From Gammaproteobacteria bacterium (GTDB lineage: Bacteria > Pseudomonadota > Gammaproteobacteria > HTCC5015), in assembly GCA_028284675.1 (NCBI GenBank), contig JANQRI010000036.1, forward strand, positions 1 through 64,000: 64,000 nucleotides of DNA, given 5' to 3'. Made by a program: the position numbers and the translations under genes. This document shows positions 16,947 through 25,227 of this stretch, piece by piece. A model generated the notes under the pieces. That model was not told the origin of the DNA and did no database searches. It saw nothing but the letters and a program-made list of their open reading frames with translations. How positions within the stretch are numbered: position 1 is the first letter of the stretch; each line of letters begins with the position of its first letter.

Positions 16947-19319
16947 TTACGATAAGCTATCGGAAAAATCAGTGCCGGGTTCCAGTGCATCGGCATTTAA
17001 TACACTGACAAAATCATCGGTGTAACTTGAGTTTATATAGGGTGTGCTTGCGGTGTCATAGCCGTAAACATATTCGGTATGCAGGTTACGGCGTGGTATA
17101 AACACCGCCCTGTCGGTCGCCGGCAGGAACTCGCTCATCACCGGTCGCAAACGCTGGATACCCTGCTCAATTTCATCATCGTTAAGCGTATCATTATCCA
17201 GATACGCACCGACCGTATCCCGCGCAATACGGTTGCTGTCATCGCGCACACCGTTGCGACCGGTATCATAAGTATAACGTTGCGGGTCTTCGAAACTTTC
17301 CGATAATACGATGCGTTGTTGATGGCGTGTGTCCGGTGTTAATGCGCCCGCATAACGTTCGTCATAAGTTTCGGTCGCACGATACACATCACTGTTATAA
17401 ACGATATGCCGGCTGGCACGGTAAAGCAAACGAATACCGGCCCCGGATAATATCGGCAGCGGCGCATGCTGCGAATACACTCCACCGGTAATCCGCTCAG
17501 CACTCGTCCAGGAGTCGGTATTCAGATCAGTCAATATGCTATGCCAAACCGACCAACCACTGTCTTCGCGGTTAGAACTCCAAAACACCTCCAGATCACC
17601 GGCATTAAATACTGCATAGGGTTCACGATCATGGTGATTATCATCCGCGGCTTTCGGCAGCTGATGGATTACCGACCAGGCAGTACTGTCCAAATCAAGA
17701 TTCTGCTTAACCCGAACCGCAATCTGCCAGCGCTGTTGGTCCGGTGTTGATGTGTCGGCCAGTCTGCTCCAGAAAATATAAATTTCACTCGCGGTCATTA
17801 ATATACTGAACTCATCACGAATACGCGGATCATTACCGGCATCCAGTGGTAATGTCACCGCTGTCCCCCAACTTCCAGCCTCCCGGCGGTTATAACGGAG
17901 TTGCCATTGTCCGGCAATCTGCTCCTGCCAAAACAGCCAAAGCCGGTTACTGTCATCCAATGCTGTAACCGGGTGGCGGCGCTGTATTTCAGGGTCATAT
18001 GCCCCACCATCCGCAAATGGATTGTCGGATAAATCAATCATCCAGTCATCTGCAGGCCCGGTAGCCGACCAAACCGCATCGCTGTGAAAGCGATAACGAA
18101 TACCCCAGCTCCCCGCAGCTTGATCATAAATAGACCAGAACAACCACAAACGGTCATCCTGTTGTGCTGCAGCCGGATGTTTGTTGATGAAGCTATTCAC
18201 GATTAACGGGCGGCTCTCAGACATCTCCCCGGCTGGTGCGCTGACATGATGCACACGCAGGCCGTCAGTATGAATCTCGATTACATAACGCTCCGCAGCA
18301 TCGGTAATTTCCCAGATGTTTGCACTCAGGTTTGCCAACAGAGATGTTTGGGATAAAGTCAGCCCCAATGCATTAATCGCTTCAAGCAGTACCGCCGATA
18401 TCACCCCTGCCTGCAACTCGGACGATAAATCTGTTGTCAGCGTATATGCGGGTGATGTTTTATACCATAACTCCCAACGCCCTTTACGCAGAGTATGATA
18501 AAACAAGCGCTGTACCTGGTTGTTATCAATAACAAACGACGGACGACCGTCATACGCAAAATCGACCGACAGCAATTGCTCTTGTTCCGACCAGATGCCG
18601 CCACCGTCACGCTGCATATACCACAGATTCAGGCGTTCCGGTTTATTGGCAGCCAGGATATTATGCACAAACTCTTTGCTGCGGGTTTCCCAGCCACTGA
18701 TACGCTTGACGGTAGCCTCAAGCGTCGGGATTAAACCGATGGTTTTGTAAACAGCCGGGGCATTACGAATTTCCTCGCGCTGCTCATCAAGCCCGCGTTT
18801 AAAATCGGTACGCCAACCTATCCATTCAGCTAATAATGGCAATAATATTCCCGGCGTATCTTTTACGTTTTGCAGACTTTGATTAAAACGGGCCAAACTG
18901 TAAAACTGATCCAGTTGACCGCCGGTAATTTCCAGAAAACGCTTTAAAAACTCCGTATCTATATCGTAACGGTGATAAACTGCGGGTAACAGTCTTTGCA
19001 TATAACCTGCAAAATCATGTAACCCGGTTGCAACGGCAAAAACACGGTTTTTATTATCAAACTCATATACCGGCGGCGTACCCTGATAAGGGAATAAACC
19101 GTAGTAATAGGCACGCTCTGCAGCCAAACCATTATCGTTTACTTCGGTAAGTCCGGCATCATCCTCGATCACAATACCGTCATCCGGATGCACCGGATAC
19201 CTGTCGGTATTGCGCACAACTCGCACACCGTCCAAACCTGCCGTTTCAGGATATTCCCAACGAAGATCGATCCGGTTTCCCTCCGGATGTGCATCCGCCT
19301 GTATATTAAGCAAAGGCAC
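16947..19319 (-). CDS. Tail protein I-like baseplate protein with inserted beta-propeller-like repeats
   Basis: The start is GTG 19319 with GGGGGTTAT upstream, four bases after the baseplate J stop. Residues 1-97 look like a fibronectin-III-type domain. Residues about 105-215 match the phage tail protein I family: LLPAVYHRYD, then LERFLE-like helices, LAEWIGW (163-169) and a PxxYKTIGL-type motif at 188-196. Residues about 255-640 contain five or six repeats of a strand pair 'RLWLFW...G.W.IRYR' (271-287, 390-410, 459-477, 512-537, 575-594, 628-640), a BNR/Asp-box-like beta-propeller pattern. The final 130 residues are less clear and contain a second baseplate-type segment. gpI normally links baseplate and fibres, so the added propeller could be a receptor-binding or sugar-binding module. 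Ordinary gpI proteins are far shorter. Confidence 0.8.
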   Translation of the reverse strand: MPLLNIQADAHPEGNRIDLRWEYPETAGLDGVRVVRNTDRYPVHPDDGIVIEDDAGLTEVNDNGLAAERAYYYGLFPYQGTPPVYEFDNKNRVFAVATGLHDFAGYMQRLLPAVYHRYDIDTEFLKRFLEITGGQLDQFYSLARFNQSLQNVKDTPGILLPLLAEWIGWRTDFKRGLDEQREEIRNAPAVYKTIGLIPTLEATVKRISGWETRSKEFVHNILAANKPERLNLWYMQRDGGGIWSEQEQLLSVDFAYDGRPSFVIDNNQVQRLFYHTLRKGRWELWYKTSPAYTLTTDLSSELQAGVISAVLLEAINALGLTLSQTSLLANLSANIWEITDAAERYVIEIHTDGLRVHHVSAPAGEMSESRPLIVNSFINKHPAAAQQDDRLWLFWSIYDQAAGSWGIRYRFHSDAVWSATGPADDWMIDLSDNPFADGGAYDPEIQRRHPVTALDDSNRLWLFWQEQIAGQWQLRYNRREAGSWGTAVTLPLDAGNDPRIRDEFSILMTASEIYIFWSRLADTSTPDQQRWQIAVRVKQNLDLDSTAWSVIHQLPKAADDNHHDREPYAVFNAGDLEVFWSSNREDSGWSVWHSILTDLNTDSWTSAERITGGVYSQHAPLPILSGAGIRLLYRASRHIVYNSDVYRATETYDERYAGALTPDTRHQQRIVLSESFEDPQRYTYDTGRNGVRDDSNRIARDTVGAYLDNDTLNDDEIEQGIQRLRPVMSEFLPATDRAVFIPRRNLHTEYVYGYDTASTPYINSSYTDDFVSVLNADALEPGTDFSDSLS

Positions 19320-19322
19320 TGT

Positions 19323-20897
19323 TTAATAACCCCCTTCGATCGCAACCAGACGCACACCGGCAGCATAAGTCTGATCAGTTTCCGGATCTTCAACTGCGCT
19401 ACCCGGTATCCGTGGTATTTCGCTGGGACTTAATTGAATTTTACCGGGATCATCATCCGGCCCGGCAACGCCCTCACGGAAAAACTCAGACACAGTAACA
19501 AAACGTACACCTTCAATCGCCTCTATTGCTTCATAGAATTTACTGAGATAAATGATCTGCCCAAAATCAACATTATCAAATGCAAGTAAATTCGCAACCG
19601 CCTCCTCTATTTTCACCTGCATTTCACTTTTGGAATAATAACTTTCGATACCAACCGTTGCCGCAAGATAAATTTTCACATAATCCACATCCGCAATTTC
19701 GATAATGGTGGATAACGGTCGTTTGTCTTCGAAATAAGCCAACAAATTTGCAGTTAATATATCACTGACCCGGCCACCACCCTCAGGCGCTATATAAAGA
19801 GTCACCTGATTCCAATGCTCAGCCTCTGCACGCACTTTGCCGACACCGTTAAAGTTCAGTGCCAACGCTTTGTAATCATCCGCGGTGACCGCACGCTTCA
19901 GGGAACGAAAAACACCCGGCGCATGTTCAACCGCATGTGCAATTGATTCACGATCAGCACCACCGGTCGCCGCATCAGGGTTGTTAACTCCGGCAGCCGC
20001 CAGACTCAAAGCCGGCGCATCCACGACAGTTGCAATTGTAGCTGCCGAAACATTACCCAGCTCTCCACCACCGACTCTGTATTCGGCTTTTATAACAGCA
20101 CCGGACGGTGGAATTGCACCAAAGCCATTGCCGCCAAACACGATGGTCGCCTGATCATTTGCATCAACCTCAATTGTATAATCCTGAGCATCTTCCCGGC
20201 TAAACGCCAGGCTGTCCTGCAATCGCCAACCTGCATCAATCACACCACCCAGCTCAGTCCAGACTCTAATGTCAGTATTAACCTCACTGCTGCTGCCAAT
20301 AGATCTTAAAATTAATCGATTAAAACTCAATGGAAAGCGTTGACCTGCAGTGCCGGCTGAAGTGCCGATAATATCTTCTTTAATTAACCGGCCTTCCTCA
20401 ATCTGTATGGTGTAATATTTTCTGTCGGTTTCCGGATCTATGGCCAGCGAGTTGCAATCTATATCCAGATCGCTGCCGGTATATTCGAAGCGCACGCTTG
20501 ATGAATCCCGGGTGCTTCTGGTTGCAAACGCATCGCCTTTGGCGATCCGGATGATATCGACACAATCGGCCGGAAAATCGATCGTCAGTTCCGCAGAGGC
20601 AGGTGTTGCAGTCGCCAGGCGATAGCCGATCAAACGAAGATGCTCGATTATGCTGCGCCGCTCGTGGGCGGTACCCAAAAAACTTTCGTTGACCAGGCGA
20701 TCCTGATAGTACGCAATAATATCACCCATATGCGCAAACAATTGCAATAACACATTACCCTGATCGGTTTGCTTGGAATAATCAGTCCACTCCGGTATTT
20801 TTTCCGGGATCAGCTTATGCATCGCGGCGAGTATGCTCTCATAATCCCGCGACATATAATCGATTACCCGCCCATCAGTTGTTTGTTTGATTTCCAT
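19323..20897 (-). CDS. Baseplate J-like wedge protein
   Basis: A 524-residue baseplate wedge protein of the gpJ/gp47 family (compare Afp11/Afp12). The N-terminus has the typical DYMSRDYESILAAM and GNVLLQLFAHMGDIIAYYQDRL segments seen in this family, followed by a beta-rich middle and the usual ALAxGGADRESI-like stretch (here AATGGADRESIAHAVEHAPG) that precedes the conserved LKRAVTADDYKALA motif. The C-terminus is acidic and disordered. It follows gp25 and precedes the gpI-like gene, the same W-J-I order as in P2-like tails. Wedges of this family surround the spike and trigger sheath contraction. Confidence 0.92.
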   Translation of the reverse strand: MEIKQTTDGRVIDYMSRDYESILAAMHKLIPEKIPEWTDYSKQTDQGNVLLQLFAHMGDIIAYYQDRLVNESFLGTAHERRSIIEHLRLIGYRLATATPASAELTIDFPADCVDIIRIAKGDAFATRSTRDSSSVRFEYTGSDLDIDCNSLAIDPETDRKYYTIQIEEGRLIKEDIIGTSAGTAGQRFPLSFNRLILRSIGSSSEVNTDIRVWTELGGVIDAGWRLQDSLAFSREDAQDYTIEVDANDQATIVFGGNGFGAIPPSGAVIKAEYRVGGGELGNVSAATIATVVDAPALSLAAAGVNNPDAATGGADRESIAHAVEHAPGVFRSLKRAVTADDYKALALNFNGVGKVRAEAEHWNQVTLYIAPEGGGRVSDILTANLLAYFEDKRPLSTIIEIADVDYVKIYLAATVGIESYYSKSEMQVKIEEAVANLLAFDNVDFGQIIYLSKFYEAIEAIEGVRFVTVSEFFREGVAGPDDDPGKIQLSPSEIPRIPGSAVEDPETDQTYAAGVRLVAIEGGY

Positions 20898-20934
20898 CTT
20901 TTTACTTTTTAAGTGGTTTCATATCAATCAACAT

Positions 20935-21306
20935 TCACTTGAACTGAATACGCACAGCCTGTTGCCTGAGGTTTTCACGTTTCGTATATACGATCTCGAC
21001 AACTGCATATTCACCTTCAGAAGTCACATGTACCGCATCGACAACAATCTCATCGGCCAGCCAGCGGCTTAATGCCTGACCGATCGTAAATTGCATCGCC
21101 GGCGCCAACACCGCATCGTTCGGTTCAAATACCAGATTAAACAAACCGCAACCGAACTCCGGTTGATGCACCCGTTCACCCGGTGCGGTGAACAGCACCT
21201 GTATTATTTTGCCGCGGATCGCTTCATCACCGCCGCTCGCGCTTATTCTGCCGGCAGCATCAACCGCCAATGGAAAACCGAAAGATGATGCTTGTTCGTT
21301 AAACAT
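20935..21306 (-). CDS. gp25/gpW-like baseplate wedge protein
   Basis: A member of the GPW/gp25 family (compare Afp9), the small baseplate protein that starts sheath polymerisation. Residues FGFPLAVDAAGRI, EAIRGKIIQVLFTAPGERV, PEFGCGL and LVFEPND are the standard landmarks in order. I choose ATG 21306 (MFNEQ), one base after the stop of the upstream gene, because gp25 proteins usually begin close to the FGFPL motif; ATG 21333 would overlap the upstream gene by 26 bases and remains possible. Length is then about 123 residues, normal for the family. Confidence 0.88.
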   Translation of the reverse strand: MFNEQASSFGFPLAVDAAGRISASGGDEAIRGKIIQVLFTAPGERVHQPEFGCGLFNLVFEPNDAVLAPAMQFTIGQALSRWLADEIVVDAVHVTSEGEYAVVEIVYTKRENLRQQAVRIQFK

Positions 21307-21307
21307 A

Positions 21308-21652
21308 TCAGGCCACCAGTCCCGAACCGTCATTACTCTGGGTAAAAGTCACGTTATTCGCTGTGCTGTTGATATTGACGCCATGCCGGTGACCATCGGT
21401 TGTTGCGGTATCACCATTAATATTCAACGTGACACTGCCTTGCGCCTGCACATCACGGACTTCAAGGTTTGAGAGCAAATGTTCAACCACACCGGTCGCA
21501 ATCGCATACGCGAGCTTACGCCAACTTTCCCGAAGATCCTCCATATCAGGATCTTCGACACCATCAACCGGCTCCATTACATTTCTGATCTGGTCGTAAA
21601 TTGCTTTCGACATACCCTGAGATGCATTAATATCACCGATAATCAAAGCCAT
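21308..21652 (-). CDS. Small baseplate protein with HxH motif, candidate spike-tip protein
   Basis: This 114-residue protein lies between the gpV-like spike gene and gp25, and starts two bases after the spike gene's stop. The first 65 residues are helical. The last 45 read as short polar beta strands typical of a spike beta-helix (VTLNINGD, GVNINSTANNVTFTQ) and contain GHRHG with His88 and His90. In phage spikes such as P2 gpV an HxH motif binds iron at the tip. No PAAR gene is visible in this locus, so this protein could supply the tip. I do not recognise a named family; the tip role is inference from position and motif. Confidence 0.65.
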   Translation of the reverse strand: MALIIGDINASQGMSKAIYDQIRNVMEPVDGVEDPDMEDLRESWRKLAYAIATGVVEHLLSNLEVRDVQAQGSVTLNINGDTATTDGHRHGVNINSTANNVTFTQSNDGSGLVA

Positions 21653-21654
21653 CG

Positions 21655-22509
21655 CTAACCTGCCTTTACCTTGGTTGATAAAATACTGTTACCTCCAGCC
21701 ATCGCGGTTACAAGATCCGGTATGCTGGACGGATGCAATGGTGTCGGAGCACCCATATTGCCGACATGTTGATGACTTAACAGCCAGGTAATCAAATCCT
21801 CCAGGCACACCCGCTTTTCACCGTTAATTTTTATACCGGGACCAGCAGGAAAACCGCCGTTCGCGTCCAGTGCCAATGAATTACCATTCGCATCCTCACA
21901 AGTAATCCCCTGATTATGCATCTGTACCTGGTTATTGGATTTATCCAATATCGTGATGCCGTCTGCATTCATTGTCACCTCTTGTGTATTCGCACCGTCG
22001 GTAATCTTTATGCCGTCGGCATTCAGGGTAATCACATGTTGATTGGTTGCCTCGTTTATAATAACCGACTCTTCACCATCTTTATCTTCAAACTGAATTG
22101 TATGCCCTTTCAGGGTTTTAATGACTTTGCTTGTATGCGGACTTTGTACATCCGATTGCTCTGCACCATCCGGGTCGTTGGGTTTCGGCAACTCAGATTC
22201 ACCCCCAGGCTTACTCCAAAACGTTCCGGTCCAGATCGGAAACTCAAGGTCACCCTCTTCAAATTCCACCCATACACCGGCATCTACCTCAGGTATAAAT
22301 AACATGCCCTGATTCATATCACCGCCATACGGCACACAAGGTAACGCCCAGCCGGTCACAATTTCATTACCCAGCACACTGGGCACCCGCAGTTTCAAAC
22401 GGCCGAGTTGCTCCGGGTCTTCATTATCAACCACAAAACCTCTGTACTTGCCATAAAAATGGCGTTCCATTTTTTGCATTAAGCTTGCGACTGTTTTTTC
22501 CAGGCTCAT
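21655..22509 (-). CDS. gpV/VgrG-like baseplate spike protein
   Basis: Residues about 20-110 form the gp5-type OB fold of baseplate spike proteins (compare Afp8 C-terminal half and P2 gpV): GFVVDNEDPEQLGRLKLRVP, GWALPCVPYGG, FIPEVDAGVWVEFEEGD and PIWTGTFW are in canonical order. Residues about 125-215 are a run of short repeated strands (TLNADGIKITD, TMNADGITILD, MHNQGITCED) expected of a triple-stranded beta-helix needle. The C-terminus carries SHQHVG (His246, His248), another possible metal site at or near the tip. Here hub and spike are separate genes, as in P2-like tails, rather than fused as in VgrG. Function: trimeric puncturing spike under the tube. Confidence 0.93.
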   Translation of the reverse strand: MSLEKTVASLMQKMERHFYGKYRGFVVDNEDPEQLGRLKLRVPSVLGNEIVTGWALPCVPYGGDMNQGMLFIPEVDAGVWVEFEEGDLEFPIWTGTFWSKPGGESELPKPNDPDGAEQSDVQSPHTSKVIKTLKGHTIQFEDKDGEESVIINEATNQHVITLNADGIKITDGANTQEVTMNADGITILDKSNNQVQMHNQGITCEDANGNSLALDANGGFPAGPGIKINGEKRVCLEDLITWLLSHQHVGNMGAPTPLHPSSIPDLVTAMAGGNSILSTKVKAG

Positions 22510-22520
22510 ATAATCAACTC

Positions 22521-23633
22521 TTATAAACCAACACCTAATGATGCACCCGAACCAAAATCCTCATTACCGGTCGGAATCAGACCATTGCGCTTCACTTTAA
22601 CCAGTTGCGAATAACCTTCGGCAGTGAAAACATGAGTCACATGGTTTACATAATAAACGCCACTGTATGTCTCACCGACACCTTTGATTGTAACCGGCTT
22701 ACGTGGCAGCAGAACATGCTGATAGTGATTTGCACTGATCTCACCCTGCGCCGTCACAAACCATTCCGATTTATGAAAAAGCCCTTTACACAATGACTCC
22801 ATCTCAGCACTTGCCGACGCGCCATTCATGCCGACAAACACCTGACCGGCATCCATACCCTGAGCAAGCATACCGGCCGCATCCATATCACCCAGTGCTG
22901 TTTGCTCACCGGTTTCAACATTAATATCCAGTACCTCTTTGTTTAAGCGGTCAATCTGAAACATACCGACACTGGCAGGCGCCATACCGTCGACGTTTAT
23001 TGAAAAATTATGCATATTGGTTTCATTGCCGAAATGCACAGCCAGTATAGGTTGTGATTCTTCATCAATGGCCGGTTTTTTAAAATAAGCCGTATCTGCC
23101 TGCACATAACATTCATAACCGTTACGCAAAGCCAAACGTTTTAAAAACTGCATATCAGTCTCACGTTGGATGATTGTCGATACCGCTTCATCATGCACAT
23201 GGGCAGTATCCTCAACATCGGGTGTTAAACCGTAGCTTTGGAAGATTTCAGTGGCAATATCGCTGTCTTTTTTGTTCGGCCAGTCTTTCAGATGTTCGAT
23301 ACGATCCATCATTACACTGGCATCCATCCCCCAAACCTCTATTGACGCCTGTTCCGGGTTTGCATGGAACTGTGGTTTAATATGTGTAATATAGCCGGAC
23401 AGCAGTGTTTCATTATTATCTTCAAAGCCTGCAATAATTTCGATTGCTTTCCAGACGCGCAGGCGATCATCATCCAGGTTTGCCCATCCTTCGTTGGTTT
23501 GCAGCATGCATAGACGCATCCGAAACATGGATGCAAGCTCATCATCCAATTCAACTTCAAGCTTAATTAAGTCAGTGTACAAGGAATCTATTTCCTCGCC
23601 CTCGATCTTAATTTGTAAATAATCATGTTCCAT
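22521..23633 (-). CDS. gpD-like baseplate hub protein
   Basis: A late-control gene D/VgrG N-terminal type hub protein of 370 residues. It opens with a beta-barrel strand set (MEHDYLQIKIEGEEI, LIKLEVELDDELASMFRMRL) and contains the family marks SGYITHIKPQF, VWGMDAS, and IIQRETDMQFLKRLALRNGYECYV, the latter being the most conserved segment in gpD and VgrG. It lies between the LysM-like adaptor and the spike gene. Three copies are expected to form the pseudo-sixfold platform joining tube and spike. Confidence 0.93.
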   Translation of the reverse strand: MEHDYLQIKIEGEEIDSLYTDLIKLEVELDDELASMFRMRLCMLQTNEGWANLDDDRLRVWKAIEIIAGFEDNNETLLSGYITHIKPQFHANPEQASIEVWGMDASVMMDRIEHLKDWPNKKDSDIATEIFQSYGLTPDVEDTAHVHDEAVSTIIQRETDMQFLKRLALRNGYECYVQADTAYFKKPAIDEESQPILAVHFGNETNMHNFSINVDGMAPASVGMFQIDRLNKEVLDINVETGEQTALGDMDAAGMLAQGMDAGQVFVGMNGASASAEMESLCKGLFHKSEWFVTAQGEISANHYQHVLLPRKPVTIKGVGETYSGVYYVNHVTHVFTAEGYSQLVKVKRNGLIPTGNEDFGSGASLGVGL

Positions 23634-23637
23634 GGTC

Positions 23638-24441
23638 TTAACCTGTGAACCTTGGCGGTATCAAGATAGGCTTACCGATACGTTCCCGGCGGCCACTGTC
23701 AGTAACCTGAAAACCCAGTGACTCTATCTGGTCAATCAACTGATCTTCAGAAACATTACCGCTGTTAAATTGCACCGAAAATATCCAGGTATGCTCAACC
23801 ACCGCTTCAAATACATTGATTACATCAGCTGTTGCATCATATCGGAACCGATATGCCGCTTCCTGACCGGGCGCACAAATCTGCCATAGTGTTTCGGCGG
23901 GCTTGATAAAACGCAACTCACCAATCAATATCAGGCCTTCAGCCTGCAATGCAACATCCAAAGCCGGACTTAAGATTTGCGTCCTAACGGCATCATCCAA
24001 TTCGGTTTGCCGGGCCGACGCTATATCAAACAAAAATCCAGCTTCATCAAAAACGGTTTCAGATTCTATAAACGATTGCGTGCCCTTAATCACTTCATTA
24101 ACACCAATCAATGAAACCAATTCATGATACAGGCTGTGCCAGGGTGCGTTATAGCCGCTCCAACGTATCGTGAATTCAACCAGGCGCTGTAAGTCCTGGC
24201 CAAGCAATTCTCTGGGCGAAAGATACTCCGGGTTTGCATCACAAATTCGCCACCAATGTAACGACTGCCTGTAGTACTTATAAGCAAGATGGTCAAGACG
24301 GTCACCGGATTCAAGCGTATGCTGGAACCGGCTACCGACTTCAGGCAGAGTCCGCAACGCCTTGCTCTCCCAGACGAACCCCTCTTTATCGGTGGTTACG
24401 ACATTGTTCAATTTGTAATAGCGTGAACGTTTGCTAAACAT
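23638..24441 (-). CDS. LysM-like tail adaptor protein (gpX/Afp7-type)
   Basis: A 267-residue protein with a LysM-like segment near residues 35-80: LPEVGSRFQHTLESGDRLDHLAYKYY, WWRICDANPEYLSPRELLGQDL. This is the pattern of phage tail protein X and of the LysM part of Afp7-type proteins, which grip the hub-tube junction. The middle and C-terminus are mixed and end in KPILIPPRF, the typical end of LysM baseplate proteins. It directly follows the CIS tube/adaptor gene; in Afp these two parts are joined in one protein, here they are separate genes. Confidence 0.85.
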   Translation of the reverse strand: MFSKRSRYYKLNNVVTTDKEGFVWESKALRTLPEVGSRFQHTLESGDRLDHLAYKYYRQSLHWWRICDANPEYLSPRELLGQDLQRLVEFTIRWSGYNAPWHSLYHELVSLIGVNEVIKGTQSFIESETVFDEAGFLFDIASARQTELDDAVRTQILSPALDVALQAEGLILIGELRFIKPAETLWQICAPGQEAAYRFRYDATADVINVFEAVVEHTWIFSVQFNSGNVSEDQLIDQIESLGFQVTDSGRRERIGKPILIPPRFTG

Positions 24442-24462
24442 TGCATTTTTCCACTCAGTGCT

Positions 24463-25227
24463 TTAACCCGGCACAACAACATTTGCCAGATCAGTTATAT
24501 TGGCCAAATTCAATACAGACATGACCTCTTTCAATACTTTTGAATAGGTATACGGTATATTTTTCCCTTCAATAACCGTCATATTGACGTTGACAGTCGC
24601 GCGGGTCGGACTTAAGTGCGTATTAAATTCAGTTTCAGTGATGCTCATGCTGTTTATATTGACCGGCAATACCCGTGTATAACCCCAAATAAACAGAACC
24701 ACCGGTGGCGCTTCGCTCTTTGCAAATTTAAAACCACCATCACTGCCGAGCATATCGACAAGACTTCCCAGTATGCTATCGGACTTCGCGTGCATCATCA
24801 GTTCCAGCGTTGATAATCGTGGCAATATACCGAACTCACCAGTGATAATATTGCCATTATTCATATCATCTGATGCATCCAGGCGAATATCAAAACTGAT
24901 AGACTCCTCCTGAATCGATACTCTTTGTGCTTCCCGAATTGCAAGCAGGTCATCCTCATCTTCAAATTCACGCTGATGTAACTCACGCAAAGACTTATTA
25001 CGATTAGCACTGCCAGTGGTTATCGTACTGGAAGTTTCACCCTCTTCCCCTTCTTCAGTGGCAACAGCATCCGTACCGCCACCCGGCGCAAAAAAACTCA
25101 CACTGCGGCTGCGCGATAGTTGCTCAGGGTTAAACTGAAACACCACAAATAAAGGCGGCAGACTGAGTCCGTACTCAACAAAAGCTCCCTTTAAAATCTT
25201 CGGTTTATTCGGAAAACCATCTGTCAT
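24463..25227 (-). CDS. CIS tube/adaptor protein (Afp7 N-terminal type)
   Basis: A 254-residue protein of the contractile injection system tube family. Marks are FVVFQFNPEQLSRSRS near residue 28, a linker rich in Gly/Glu/Thr, EESISFDIRLDASDDMN, then GILPRLSTLELMMHAKS and PPVVLFIWGYTRVLPVNINSMSITETEFN, the most conserved block of this family. It overlaps the ATPase gene by four bases (ATGA), indicating translational coupling. The family forms the first layer of tube between hub and the repeated tube protein. Confidence 0.9.
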   Translation of the reverse strand: MTDGFPNKPKILKGAFVEYGLSLPPLFVVFQFNPEQLSRSRSVSFFAPGGGTDAVATEEGEEGETSSTITTGSANRNKSLRELHQREFEDEDDLLAIREAQRVSIQEESISFDIRLDASDDMNNGNIITGEFGILPRLSTLELMMHAKSDSILGSLVDMLGSDGGFKFAKSEAPPVVLFIWGYTRVLPVNINSMSITETEFNTHLSPTRATVNVNMTVIEGKNIPYTYSKVLKEVMSVLNLANITDLANVVVPG

